Numbered from the stretch's first letter, positions 25,750 through 34,515 are shown. The stretch: 64,000 nt of DNA from VAZQ01 sp036557665 (GCA_036557665.1 DATBHG010000053.1:5374-69373); one strand, 5' to 3'. Made by a program: numbers and translations. The notes: generated from the letters alone by a model not told the origin.

Positions 25750-26639
25750 CGCGACTTCCGCAGGTGCCCGCGGTTCGCTGCGTATTGGAGGCACAGGCAC
25801 TGGTAGGAGAGTGTCCGCGCTGGCATCCCACTGAGCAGGTCCTTTATTGGGTAGATATCTACAAGCCGTCGCTCAATCGATTCGATCCGGCAACGGGACA
25901 CAACGAATCATGGCGGATGTCGGAACGCATAGGCTGCTTTGGTTTTCGCCGGTCCGGCGGTCTTATTGCCGGGATGCAATCAGGCATTTATTTCATCGAT
26001 ATTGCCGACGACATCGCGCTGCGCAGAGTATTCGAGTTCGAGCCGAGCAATCCCGAGAGTCGATTCAACGACGGGCGCTGTGATCCCGGCGGGCGATTCT
26101 GGGCGGGCACGCTCGTGGAAAGTCTCGATCAGCGCGCCGGCATTATGTACAGGTTCGACCCTGATGGATCATGCCGTCGGATGATTGACGGGTTGATTTG
26201 CCCGAATGGACTTGCTTTCAGCCCCGATGCACGCACGCTCTATCACTCCGATAGCCGGCAGGATTACGTGTTTGCATGGGATTTCGACCAGCAAACGGGC
26301 GAGATCAGCAATCAGCGGGTTTTTTTGGCAATTGATATTCAGGAGGGCCGGCCCGACGGAGCAGCCGTGGACAGCGAAGGCTACTACTGGATCTGCCATG
26401 TCGGAGGCTGGCACATCGCCCGCTATTCTCCGGAAGGCAAGATTGATTGCGTCATCGGTATTCCGGTGCAACGGCCGACCATGTGTGCTTTCGGCGGCGA
26501 GAACCTCGACGTACTGTTCATAACGACGGCCAGATACCCGCTCTCGCAGACCATGTTGCGCAAGCAGCCGCTAGCGGGAAACCTGTTCTCTATCCAGGTT
26601 GGCATCCGAGGACTGCCGGAACCTTTCTTTGCGGGCTAG
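25746..26639 (+). CDS. SMP-30/gluconolactonase/LRE family hydrolase
   Basis: 297-residue six-bladed propeller. Metal ligands are expected in GECPRWHP (Glu), RFNDGRCDPGGRFWAGT (Asn/Asp), CPNGLAFSPD (Asn) and RPDGAAVDSEG (Asp). Family members hydrolyse sugar or aromatic-derived lactones. As last gene of the operon (ATGA overlap with ridA) it could open a lactone formed after oxidative ring cleavage and deamination. Length and motifs are complete. Confidence 0.92.
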   Translation: MTRLPQVPAVRCVLEAQALVGECPRWHPTEQVLYWVDIYKPSLNRFDPATGHNESWRMSERIGCFGFRRSGGLIAGMQSGIYFIDIADDIALRRVFEFEPSNPESRFNDGRCDPGGRFWAGTLVESLDQRAGIMYRFDPDGSCRRMIDGLICPNGLAFSPDARTLYHSDSRQDYVFAWDFDQQTGEISNQRVFLAIDIQEGRPDGAAVDSEGYYWICHVGGWHIARYSPEGKIDCVIGIPVQRPTMCAFGGENLDVLFITTARYPLSQTMLRKQPLAGNLFSIQVGIRGLPEPFFAG

Positions 26640-26757
26640 CGCCGCTTACGACGACTTTTTGGCACGAAACTCAGTGACAGAAAATGGGGAGCCCGGCTAC
26701 GCCTCCTCGAACAGGGCGGTCGTGTTGTTGGCGGCCCGCCATGCCGCAGCGCGAGGA

Positions 26758-26937
26758 TCATAGGTCATGGCGGTCTCGACCCCCCTCACGATATTTGCGC
26801 TTCGCCATCATTCCGCTCTCGACGAGGCCTGCCAATCGGTTCGAGAGAACGTTACGCGGGATGTCCAGGTCTGTCTGCAAGATCGTCGAAGCGCCGAACA
26901 CCGTAAGGTGCAATAAGATTCAGGGTAGCTGCGAGTC
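26758..26937 (-). pseudogene. HxlR-family regulator fragment
   Basis: Directly downstream of aqpS on the same strand. It reads GVRRFDDL in one frame, then DIPRNVLSNRLAGLVESGMM and REGGRDRHDL in another, which is the core winged-helix of HxlR regulators with one frameshift near 26860-26875 and a stop where the normal YRLTEKG would follow. The N-terminal helix and C-terminus are missing. It is not likely to function. Confidence 0.6.
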
Positions 26938-27645
26938 CTATTTGCCGGGCTCGACAATTTGTCCGAGGTGACGCGTGGATGCCGCGAACAGCAGTCCCCC
27001 TACGCCGGCGGCCAGCGCCGCTCCAGCCAACTGGGAGGCGATGAAGCCAGGGACGTGATTGATCGCAATACCCGCAAACGTAGTCGTAAAGCCGCGCGCC
27101 AGGGTGACTGCCGGATTGGCAAACGAAGTCGACGACGTAAACCAATAGGCGGCCGTGATGGTGAGTCCCACCAACCAAGGGATTGATTGGGGTGCGTACC
27201 GGACCCCGCCAAGGATCGCGAGAACCAGCGTGAACGTGGCTACGGCCTCAGCGAACCATTGCGATACGCCACTGCGGGCGGTCGTCCCGATCGCGAGCGG
27301 CGCAAGATCAAACATCAGGTGGGCAATCACCGTTCCGCACACAGCGCTCAGGCATTGAACGATGACATACGGGATGACCTCACTCCACGCGAGCTCGCCG
27401 CGACCAGCAAGCACCAAGCTTACCGCGGGATTGAAATGGGCTCCCGAAATGGGAGCCAGAATGGTGATGAGCACCACCAGGATCGCGCCGGTCGGGATCG
27501 TGTTTCCGAGCAACGCAATCGCTTGATTTCCTCCCGCCAGTTTCTCCGCCATGATGCCGGAGCCGACGACGGTAGCGACCAGAATTGCGGTGCCTAATGC
27601 CTCGGCCAGCAAGCGCGTTGGCAGCGGCAGAGATGCTTTCGTCAT
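26938..27645 (-). CDS. aqpS: Aquaglyceroporin (AqpS-like) of the arsenic operon
   Basis: 235-residue MIP channel with six helices and the two NPA boxes at 72-74 (HFNPAVSL) and 177-179 (FANPAVTLAR). In rhizobial ars operons, AqpS replaces an ArsB/Acr3 pump: arsenate reduced inside by ArsC leaves as arsenite through this channel. It overlaps arsC by ATGA and no arsenite pump gene is present in the operon, which supports that role. Last gene of the operon. Confidence 0.9.
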   Translation of the reverse strand: MTKASLPLPTRLLAEALGTAILVATVVGSGIMAEKLAGGNQAIALLGNTIPTGAILVVLITILAPISGAHFNPAVSLVLAGRGELAWSEVIPYVIVQCLSAVCGTVIAHLMFDLAPLAIGTTARSGVSQWFAEAVATFTLVLAILGGVRYAPQSIPWLVGLTITAAYWFTSSTSFANPAVTLARGFTTTFAGIAINHVPGFIASQLAGAALAAGVGGLLFAASTRHLGQIVEPGK

Positions 27646-28172
27646 TCGGCAGCAGTCGCCGGGGGTGCGCCAAGCTCCTTGCGCTTGCCAATCGAGTCCA
27701 GTTGCTTCTGGAGGGAGAGCTTGTCGAGTGAATGCAATGGCAGACTCGTGAAAATCGATATGCGGTTGTTGAGCATGCGGTAGCTGTCAGCAAAGGCAAG
27801 GCGGATTTCGGCCTCGTTGCCAGTCGCCACAGCGGGGTCGGGCAGGCACCAATGCGCGGTCATCGGTTGCCCCGGCCACACCGGACATGCCTCCGCCGCG
27901 GCACCATCACACAGCGTGAAGACGAAATCGAGCTTCGGCGCTTCCGGGCGTGAGAGCTCCGCCCAGCTCTTCGAGCGAAGGGCGCCTACGTCATAGTTGA
28001 GGTTGCGTAGCAGATTGAGCGCATAAGGATTGACGTGCCCCTTTGGACGACTTCCAGCGGAGAAGGCGCGGAATTTCGCCCGGCATTCCCGGTTCAGAAT
28101 TGCCTCGGCCATGATCGAGCGAGCCGAATTGCCGGTGCAAAGGAAAAGTACGTGGAACGGGCCATCGGGCAT
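27642..28172 (-). CDS. arsC: Arsenate reductase, low-molecular-weight phosphatase type
   Basis: 176 residues with the P-loop CTGNSARS (nucleophile Cys12) at the N-terminus and the DPA-type acid loop LPDPA. The second redox Cys lies in TLCDGAAAEACPVWPG. This ArsC class reduces arsenate to arsenite with thiol recycling by thioredoxin or glutaredoxin. A thiol-transfer gene is two positions upstream. Ten bases separate it from arsM, and it overlaps aqpS. Confidence 0.93.
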   Translation of the reverse strand: MPDGPFHVLFLCTGNSARSIMAEAILNRECRAKFRAFSAGSRPKGHVNPYALNLLRNLNYDVGALRSKSWAELSRPEAPKLDFVFTLCDGAAAEACPVWPGQPMTAHWCLPDPAVATGNEAEIRLAFADSYRMLNNRISIFTSLPLHSLDKLSLQKQLDSIGKRKELGAPPATAAE

Positions 28173-28182
28173 GGCACGGGTC

Positions 28183-29019
28183 CTAGCTGCAACATGCCGG
28201 CGCGCAGCATGTATCCCCCATCGTGTGCGGCTTCCTCGCGCGGATGAAAGCGCTCATGAATTTGCCGTCGACCGATGCAGCGACTGCATTTACGTCTACG
28301 CCTTTCCCCGTCAGGAGCTCGCGGGCATCCTCGACGCGATAGATGCGCGTCGGCTCGACCGTAACTGCCTCAAAGCCTGCGGCGCCCAGCTTTGCGCGGT
28401 AGTCGTCCTCGTCGAGTGCGCCGGCGATGCAGCCGACCCACAGCAGCATGTCACGGCGCAACGCCTCAGGCACGGCTCCGCGCGTCACTACATCGGAAAC
28501 GGCAAAGCGACCGCCGGGCTTCAGCACGCGGAATGCTTCGCGCAGAACCGCGTCCTTGTCGCCAGAGAGATTGATGACGCAGTTGGAGATGATCACGTCC
28601 ACCGAATTGTCCGGCAATGGTATCGCCTCGATCTCGCCTTTGAGGAATTCGACGTTCGCGACACCGGCCTTGCGCTGGTTCTCGCGCGCAAGTGCGAGCA
28701 TTTCGTCGGTCATGTCCAGGCCGTAGGCCTTGCCACCGGGGCCGACGCGGCGTGCCGACAAGAGAACATCAATGCCGCCGCCCGAGCCGAGATCGAGCAC
28801 CGTCTCCCCCGGCTCGAGCTCGGCAAGCGCCGTCGGATTCCCGCAACCGAGAGATGCCGCCATGGCCGCCTCGGGTAGCGCCCCGGTTTCCTGGTCGCTG
28901 TAGAGGTTCGAGCTGATTGGATCGGTGCCGACGCCCGCTCCGCAGCAGCCCTCCCCAACACGAAGCGCTGCTTGTCCATATTTTTCCCGCACTGCATCTT
29001 TGATACCTGTGTCCGCCAT
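28183..29019 (-). CDS. arsM: Arsenite S-adenosylmethionine methyltransferase
   Basis: 278 residues. SAM site VLDLGSGGGIDVLLSA (about 74-89), then GLDMTDEML. The three Cys needed for As(III) binding and catalysis in ArsM are present at Cys59 (LGCGNP), Cys147 (SNCVINLS) and Cys197 (WVGCIAG), with an extra Cys25-Cys26 pair and a Cys-rich tail (DTCCAPACCS). Converts arsenite to methylated, partly volatile arsenicals. It lies between the glutaredoxin-like gene and arsC. Confidence 0.94.
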   Translation of the reverse strand: MADTGIKDAVREKYGQAALRVGEGCCGAGVGTDPISSNLYSDQETGALPEAAMAASLGCGNPTALAELEPGETVLDLGSGGGIDVLLSARRVGPGGKAYGLDMTDEMLALARENQRKAGVANVEFLKGEIEAIPLPDNSVDVIISNCVINLSGDKDAVLREAFRVLKPGGRFAVSDVVTRGAVPEALRRDMLLWVGCIAGALDEDDYRAKLGAAGFEAVTVEPTRIYRVEDARELLTGKGVDVNAVAASVDGKFMSAFIRARKPHTMGDTCCAPACCS

Positions 29020-29037
29020 GACACTCTCCCGAAAGCC

Positions 29038-29676
29038 TCACACCGCCGGAAGCGGCTGATATCCGATCCGGCTCATCATCGTTTCAAAATAGTCACGGAC
29101 CTTCTGCGGAAACCGCAGGCCCTTCACGACTGCCGCAGAGCGGAGGAGCGGCAAGACGCGGATATCGTCGAGCGAGAGCGTACCGTTGACCGCCGTGGGG
29201 CTCTCGATCAGTCGATCGAGCGCTTCAAGGTCCGGCATCAACGCATCGATGTACTCGCGCGTCTTTGCTCGCAGCTCGAGCAAGTCGCCGAGGCTCTTTC
29301 GCTTGCGGACGACATAGTGATCATGCGCGGCGATGGTGCCGAATTCCGGCAAACCAAGGAGCGGATATCTCGGCCATGTCAGAGGCGCGGTCTTATCGGC
29401 TAGAGCGCTGGCCCATGCTGCGAGCTCGCTGCGCTGCGGGCCGGCGAGGACGGGCCTTCCGAGGCGGTCGATGTGTGCGACCATATCCATGCTTTCCAGC
29501 ATCGGCTTGCCGTCATCTTTGACCAAGATCGGGATTACGCGCCTGCCGACCAGATTGGTCATCGTCTCGCTATCATCTTCAAGCACGACCGTTTCCTGGA
29601 GATGCAGGCGCTTGAGCGCCGCCGCCATGCGCACCCGGAAGCAGATCGAGCAATGCTCGAACAGGTAGAGCCTCAT
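29038..29676 (-). CDS. Glutaredoxin-2-like thiol-disulfide protein (GST fold)
   Basis: 212 residues. N-terminal thioredoxin-like domain with the active motif HCSICFRVRMA (Cys9-x2-Cys12), VIPILVKDDGKPMLESMDMV and then an all-helical C-terminal domain ending in YFETMMSRIGY, the layout of E. coli GrxB. It probably supplies electrons to ArsC or keeps ArsM thiols reduced. ATG 29676 has AAGGAG upstream and overlaps the arsR stop as ATGA. Confidence 0.85.
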   Translation of the reverse strand: MRLYLFEHCSICFRVRMAAALKRLHLQETVVLEDDSETMTNLVGRRVIPILVKDDGKPMLESMDMVAHIDRLGRPVLAGPQRSELAAWASALADKTAPLTWPRYPLLGLPEFGTIAAHDHYVVRKRKSLGDLLELRAKTREYIDALMPDLEALDRLIESPTAVNGTLSLDDIRVLPLLRSAAVVKGLRFPQKVRDYFETMMSRIGYQPLPAV

Positions 29677-30032
29677 GAGACTTGCTCCTTGCGGCGGGAT
29701 GTGCGCCCCGCCGCGTTGCGGCGCTGCGCCGGAAGACATCGTCCTGGAACGCCTCGGCAGCAGCTCTGCGTCAGGAAGGCGAGCAAGGCATTCATCGTGT
29801 CGTATCGCGCCGTATAGATCATCGAGCGGCCTTCGCGCCGAACGGTTACCAGACCAGCTCCGCGCAGACGGTCAAAGTGAAATGTCAGGGTGTTCGGGGC
29901 GAGATCGAGCGCTTCTGCCACTTGTCCCGCCGGCATGCCATCCGGGCCGGCTTCCACGAGGAGCCGATACACGTCCAGCCGATTGTCCTGGGCAAGAGCC
30001 GCCAACGCGGCAACGGCATTTGACTTTTCCAT
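29673..30032 (-). CDS. arsR: ArsR/SmtB-family arsenic-responsive repressor
   Basis: 119 residues. Winged helix around residues 10-80 (LAQDNRLDVYRLLVEAG, APNTLTFHFDRLRGAGLV). Metal-sensing Cys are at the C-terminus: Cys91, Cys92 and Cys99 (SCCRGVPGRC), comparable to the C-terminal Cys trio of the Acidithiobacillus ArsR rather than the helix-alpha3 CxC of E. coli. First gene of the ars operon and divergent from an MFS gene. No SD is visible before ATG 30032; it may be leaderless. Confidence 0.93.
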   Translation of the reverse strand: MEKSNAVAALAALAQDNRLDVYRLLVEAGPDGMPAGQVAEALDLAPNTLTFHFDRLRGAGLVTVRREGRSMIYTARYDTMNALLAFLTQSCCRGVPGRCLPAQRRNAAGRTSRRKEQVS

Positions 30033-30033
30033 A

Positions 30034-30065
30034 ATTCAACGAATATAGAATAATCAGCGGTCCAG
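30034..30065. promoter_or_regulatory. Likely ArsR operator/promoter region
   Basis: A+T-rich island in GC-rich DNA between arsR and the divergent MFS gene. It contains ATTC-aac-GAAT (30034-30044) followed by ATAGAATAATC. Such short inverted repeats beside arsR are the usual binding place for ArsR. Confidence 0.4.
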
Positions 30066-30103
30066 TCAAGAGCTGGTTCAGGGAATATTGAAATGAGAAG
30101 CCG

Positions 30104-31327
30104 ATGGGGTTGACCGGTAGGCCACTCGTCGCTGCGATGTGCATCGGCCAACTCGGGAGTTTGCTGCCACACGTCACCGTGCCAGCCATCATGGCGCAAA
30201 GCCTGATGCCACTGTGGGGCCTGAGCGCGACCGAGGCCGGCGTCATGGCGAGCGCGCTGGCGTTTGGCTACATGCTCGCCGTTCCGGTTCTCGGCACCCT
30301 CACGGATCGAATCGATGCGCGCCGCGTACTCGCGGCCGGATCCGCATTGAGCGGCTTTGCCACGATCGGTTTCGGCATTTTCGCGGATGGACTCGTCTCG
30401 GCCACGCTCATTTGGGGAATAGCCGGGATAGGGTTCGCGGGCGCATACATGCCTGGGTTGAAGGCTCTCACGGATAGGCTGCCGCCGGGCGATACCTCGC
30501 GAAGCGTCACGCTGTACACGGCAAGCTTTTCGGTCGGCGTTGGGCTATCTTTTCTGGTGGCGCAGCTGGTTGCCGAAAGTTTTGGCTGGCGAGCGGCGTT
30601 CTACGTTACGGGGGCCGGCCCTCTCATTATGCTCGTCGTTTGCATTGCGCTTGGTCCGTCCAAGCCGGCAGCACCGCATGGCCACCTCCTTGATTTTGCA
30701 CCTGTGCTGCGAAATCGCGCCGCCCTCGGCTACATTCTGGGATATGGGTCTCATTGTTTTGAGCTTTACGGGATGCGCACCTGGATCGTCGCATTCTGGA
30801 CGTTCGTCATGGCTCAGAATGGCGGGCTCGCGCCCGTCGGGCCGATTTTTGTCAGCGTCGTTGTCACGCTGCTCTCCATGCCCGCAAGCGTGTTGGGAAA
30901 CGAAGCCGCGCTCCGCTACGGCCGGCACTGCGCCATCACCGTTGTCATGATCGCCTCGGCAGCAGTGGCATTGATGATCGGAATCAACGTGACAGCGTCG
31001 CCATTGTCATTACTTGTGCTTGTTCTCTTGTACGGCCTCACCGTCCCCGCCGATTCCGGCGCGCTCACATCGGGCACGAGCGCCAGCGCAGTCTCCACCC
31101 ATCGTGGAGCCACGTTGGCCCTGCACTCGAGCGTCGGGTTTGGTCTTTCAGCGCTCGGCGCCTGGCTGGCCGGCGCAGCGCTCGACATGGCGGGCGGTCC
31201 GGGAAGCCCATCGGCGTGGCTGGCCGTGTTCTCACTGCTGGCCTTCTCGATATTAATGGGGCCACTCGCACTGTGGTGGTCGAGGCAGAACGGGGAAGGA
31301 TCAGACAGAGCCATCCGATTGTTTTGA
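30104..31327 (+). CDS. MFS transporter divergent from the ars operon
   Basis: 407 residues, about twelve helices. Helix 1-2 region PAIMAQSLMPLWGLSATEAG and loop signature GTLTDRIDARRVLAAGSA fit the MFS_1 superfamily; GIAGIGFAGAYMPGLKALTDRL is typical of nitrate/cyanate-type (CynX-like) members. Because it shares the A+T-rich control region with arsR, it may be arsenic-regulated, but the sequence does not show that it carries arsenicals. Confidence 0.85.
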   Translation: MGLTGRPLVAAMCIGQLGSLLPHVTVPAIMAQSLMPLWGLSATEAGVMASALAFGYMLAVPVLGTLTDRIDARRVLAAGSALSGFATIGFGIFADGLVSATLIWGIAGIGFAGAYMPGLKALTDRLPPGDTSRSVTLYTASFSVGVGLSFLVAQLVAESFGWRAAFYVTGAGPLIMLVVCIALGPSKPAAPHGHLLDFAPVLRNRAALGYILGYGSHCFELYGMRTWIVAFWTFVMAQNGGLAPVGPIFVSVVVTLLSMPASVLGNEAALRYGRHCAITVVMIASAAVALMIGINVTASPLSLLVLVLLYGLTVPADSGALTSGTSASAVSTHRGATLALHSSVGFGLSALGAWLAGAALDMAGGPGSPSAWLAVFSLLAFSILMGPLALWWSRQNGEGSDRAIRLF

Positions 31328-31527
31328 AGCGCGGAACAGTTACAGCTGCAGAATGCCCCATGCCGCATCCGGAAACAAATCAGCTCTGGGGTGCTGGTGC
31401 ACACATTGCGTAAACGCCTCATGCTAAGAGCCCCGGACCTGGCCGCCCGGCACCGCGGGAGAGCGCGGGGGCGAACGCCTTAAAAGTACGCTCTGGGTCC
31501 AGAATACGAGCTCTGGAGGGATGCCAC

Positions 31528-32352
31528 ATGGTTAGCCGCAATCTGAAGGTCGATGATCCACTCGACGACTTCGCGGCGCGCGACATGACCTTCGATGGCG
31601 TCACCAAGAGGATCCATGTCGCGGGCCGGGGTCCGGCCGTCATCGTGATGGCCGAGATGCCCGGTATCAGCCCTCATGTCGCTCGCTTCGCTCGTTGGGT
31701 GCGAGATGCTGGCTTTACGGTTTACATGCCATCACTGTTCGGTCGTGACGGAGCGGTCCCAAGCGCGGAGGAAGGGACCGAGGTCTTCCAACAGGCCTGT
31801 GTGAATGCCGAATTCAACGCTTTGGCCGGTGGCCGCTCCAGCCCCGTCACGATCTGGCTGCGGGCTCTGGCTCGTCATGCCCATCAGGAATGTGGCGGGC
31901 CCGGTGTCGGCGCCATCGGCATGTGCTTCACGGCAAACTTCGCGTTGACGATGATGCTGGAGCCCTCGATGCTGGCGCCGGTCCTGGCGCAGCCATCACT
32001 GCCGCTCAACGAGCCGGCAGGGCTGGAAATCGCGCCGGATGAGATCAGGGCTGTTCGCGAGCGCCTCGACCGAAAAAACCTGACGGTGCTCGCCTATCGA
32101 TTCAAAGGCGACAAGTTCTGCCGGGCAGAGCGTTTTGCCGCGTACGCGGCGGCCCTCGGAGACCGCTTCATCCCGCGCGAGCTGCCCGACAGCGCTGCGA
32201 ACGCGGACGTCTCTCCATTCTTTGCCGAGTACGTGCGTTGCCCGCACAGCGTCGTCACTCAGCATCTCATCGATGCCGCGGGACAGCCGACGATCGCCGC
32301 CCGCGACGAGATACTGGCTTTCTTCGCGACCAGGCTTGCGACCGGACCTTGA
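31528..32352 (+). CDS. Dienelactone hydrolase family protein
   Basis: 274-residue alpha/beta hydrolase. The nucleophile elbow is GMCFTAN with Cys133, as in dienelactone hydrolase, not the usual Ser. Asp195 (FKGDKFC) and His240 (CPHSVV) complete the triad. An N-terminal MAEMPGISPHVARFARW segment matches the family. Hydrolyses dienelactones or similar esters. GGAGG lies before ATG 31528. It stands alone. Confidence 0.87.
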   Translation: MVSRNLKVDDPLDDFAARDMTFDGVTKRIHVAGRGPAVIVMAEMPGISPHVARFARWVRDAGFTVYMPSLFGRDGAVPSAEEGTEVFQQACVNAEFNALAGGRSSPVTIWLRALARHAHQECGGPGVGAIGMCFTANFALTMMLEPSMLAPVLAQPSLPLNEPAGLEIAPDEIRAVRERLDRKNLTVLAYRFKGDKFCRAERFAAYAAALGDRFIPRELPDSAANADVSPFFAEYVRCPHSVVTQHLIDAAGQPTIAARDEILAFFATRLATGP

Positions 32353-32483
32353 ATCACAAGGGGGGCACCCTTCGAGATTTCCCGTGACCGTTGGGGCCGT
32401 TCCAGAGCCAGCCTCAACGAGCCGGATGCGCTCGAAGTCATCGACATGCTCATCGCCGAGCGGATGGGAGTAGAGGCGAGCTG

Positions 32484-32825
32484 AGCAGCGAGCTTGGCCT
32501 GTCAGAAGCGCAGCGCACAGCCAGCGAAGCTTTGATCGGACCGATGCGTGCGAAAGCGATCTCGCTGGGTGCTCGGATCATCGAAGCGGAACAGAATCTG
32601 GACCGCGCTTTTGCCGAGGGCTGGATCGAGCCAACTTACCTCCGACAGCAGATAAACACGATCGCGATGCTTCAAGGCGACCTCCGGGCGGTACATCTTG
32701 AAACTCATCTGGCGCAAAGGGCAATTCTCAGGCCCGAGCAGATCGCTCGATATGACGAGCTACGAGGCTATCACAACACCACGTACCAACCGGTCCTCAT
32801 CATCACCGCAATCATTGAGGGATAG
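32484..32825 (+). pseudogene. Spy/CpxP/ZraP-like periplasmic metal-responsive protein, 5'-truncated
   Basis: The helical LTxxQ-type core is readable: ELGLSEAQRTASEAL, then IIEAEQNLDRAFAEG, LQGDLRAVHLETHLAQRAIL and PEQIARYDELRGY. This resembles the heavy-metal-resistor family. The signal peptide expected before it is missing, and upstream in-frame sequence is low-complexity, so I call it a remnant; a short leaderless cytoplasmic form cannot be excluded. Confidence 0.55.
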
Positions 32826-32963
32826 AGCGGGGGTGTCGGAGGCCATCCATGATGAACAACATGATGTGGGGGATGGGCCTGGTGGCGTGTTCGAAGCGAT
32901 GGATCGGAATCCGCCGGACGCCATCTTGATGGTGACTGACGCGCGCCCGTCCCGGTGAGCTCC

Positions 32964-33000
32964 TGACCCCAGCCGCCCAGCGCCGCGGGATGGCTCGGGC
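32964..33000. repeat. Dispersed ~30-bp GC-rich repeat, copy 1
   Basis: Core reads AGCCGCCCAGCGCCGCGGGA then TGGCTC. AGCC-g-CCC can pair with GGG-at-GGCT around an AGCGCCGC loop, so it is an imperfect hairpin. Other copies are at 44031-44061 and 45723-45750. Confidence 0.6.
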
Positions 33001-33029
33001 GGGAATACCTCCTTCTTCTTTGACACGTC

Positions 33030-33250
33030 GAAGGAAAGAACCCTGCTGAAATCCGCGTGCTTCCTGACCGATCCGGTAACGGAGGCTCCGCCTTGGCAAA
33101 CCCGACTTCGGCAAAGGCCGGAACCTCAGGTGGAAGCTTCGCCTGGAGCCGGTCGCTGCCAGGGCGGCCACGTTGCCCGACGTGATCAGCGGGACCGCGA
33201 GGAATGAGCGGTGAGAAGTAGAAATCCACTCGGCCTCCGGTGCAGGAAGC
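33030..33250 (-). pseudogene. Bug/TctC binding-protein remnant, several frameshifts
   Basis: On the minus strand, pieces of one Bug protein appear in successive frames: GGRVDFYFSPLI, then FLAVPLITSGNVAALAATGS, then LPPEVPAFAEVGFAKAEPP. The same phrases occur, in the same order and nearly identical, in the intact Bug gene at 52779-53765 (GRVDFYFSPLFLAVPLIASG; LLPEVPTFAEVGFAKADD). So this is a decayed paralogue covering about 70 residues. Confidence 0.7.
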
Positions 33251-33400
33251 TCCTCGGGAGCTCCGAGGAGGTATCGATGACAATCCGGCGGCGGCGACGA
33301 ATGGTTCGATCGGGGCCGAAGCATTTGTCGTTAAATTTCCGGCAGGCTCCCATATCGAGAGCGACAACAGATCGGCTCTTGCAGATCCGAGGAGACGCTC

Positions 33401-33712
33401 ATGCTGACGCTTTGCATCCGTTACACGTTGGACGCCGGCAAGTTGGCCGACTTCGAGACCTATGCACGGGCCTTGCCACAACCGGTCGAAGCCTGTGGCG
33501 GCAGATTTGTCGCCTACTATCTTCCGACCAAAATTGCGGGACCGACCAATGTCGCCATCGGGTTGATCGATTTTCCCGATCTGGCCAGCTACGAGCGGTA
33601 TAGGGAGAAACTGATGTCCGATCCGAACGGCGTCGAGGCCCTGCGCCGTGTCGAAGCCACGGGTTGCATTCTAAATGAAGACCGGTCGTTCGTACGACGC
33701 ATCCCGGACTGA
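33401..33712 (+). CDS. NIPSNAP family protein
   Basis: 103 residues, a single ferredoxin-like (dimeric alpha-beta barrel) domain: MLTLCIRYTLDAGKLADFETYA, GGRFVAYYLPTKIAGPTNVA and DFPDLASYERYREKL. Bacterial NIPSNAP proteins have no settled reaction. GGAG is upstream of ATG 33401. Its neighbours do not point to a pathway. Confidence 0.87.
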   Translation: MLTLCIRYTLDAGKLADFETYARALPQPVEACGGRFVAYYLPTKIAGPTNVAIGLIDFPDLASYERYREKLMSDPNGVEALRRVEATGCILNEDRSFVRRIPD

Positions 33713-33990
33713 CCGAGGTCAAACCGACGTCTGCATGGCATCGTAAAACCATCCTCCCTGTTGCGCGACCGCACCGCGCGATGAAACCAAGGCGCGTCAC
33801 GGAGGATGGCCGCGCGGCCTTTCTCCCCTCGCAAGAGGTGCGGCCCCTCCGCCGATGATGGGGGCAGCTCTTGTGGCACGGCGATGGCTGCTGCCATGCG
33901 GAAGGTCTCGGCAGGACGGATCGCGGGAACCTTTCTGCCGGCGCAGCATCCAATGGTCTGGCCGCCATGGCCGTTACACGGAGGTTCACC

Positions 33991-34515
33991 ATGTCGCTCG
34001 TCACGATTGCCAATGGAATCGGGGTTTTGTTGCTCACATGCGCAATGGCGTCGGCGCAGGGTGCCAAGCTCACCGATCCGCAGATCGCCCATGTTGCCTA
34101 CACGGCAGGTCAGATCGACATCGAGGCCGCGCATCAGGCGCTGCAAAAGAGCCACAGCAAGGACATCATCGCCTTTGCGCAAGACATGGAGCGCGATCAC
34201 AAGGCGGTCAACGACCAGGCTTTGGCGCTGGTGAAGAAGCTCAATGTCACGCCGCAGGACAACGACACCAGCAAGGCGCTCACCAAGCAGGCGGCGGCCA
34301 AACGTGACGAATTAGCCAAGCTCAGCGGCGCGGCGTTCGACAAGGCGTATATCGACAACGAGGTCGCCTACCACAAGACGGTCAATGGCGCGCTGCAGAA
34401 CACGCTTATCCCGTCGAGCGGCAATCCGGAGCTCAAGGGCCTGCTCACGACGGGCCTGAAAATCTTCCAGGGACATGAGCAGCACGCGGAGCACGTTGCG
34501 GCAGAGTTCAAGTAG
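33991..34515 (+). CDS. DUF4142 family periplasmic protein
   Basis: 174 residues: signal peptide MSLVTIANGIGVLLLTCAMASAQ, then a ferritin-like four-helix segment with DPQIAHVAYTAGQIDIEAA, SKDIIAFAQDMERDHKAVN and a second DKAYIDNEVAYHKTVNGAL / FQGHEQHAEHV. DUF4142 proteins resemble helical metal-binding folds; function is unproved. ATG 33991 has GGAGG six bases upstream. It lies ten bases before the cupredoxin gene, so both probably form an envelope redox/metal pair. Confidence 0.88.
   Translation: MSLVTIANGIGVLLLTCAMASAQGAKLTDPQIAHVAYTAGQIDIEAAHQALQKSHSKDIIAFAQDMERDHKAVNDQALALVKKLNVTPQDNDTSKALTKQAAAKRDELAKLSGAAFDKAYIDNEVAYHKTVNGALQNTLIPSSGNPELKGLLTTGLKIFQGHEQHAEHVAAEFK

Noticed and set aside
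32391..32480. N-terminal part of the frame before the Spy-like segment as a signal peptide
   Set aside because: It is His/Arg-rich and not hydrophobic, so it cannot be a signal peptide; the segment is treated as a 5'-truncated remnant.
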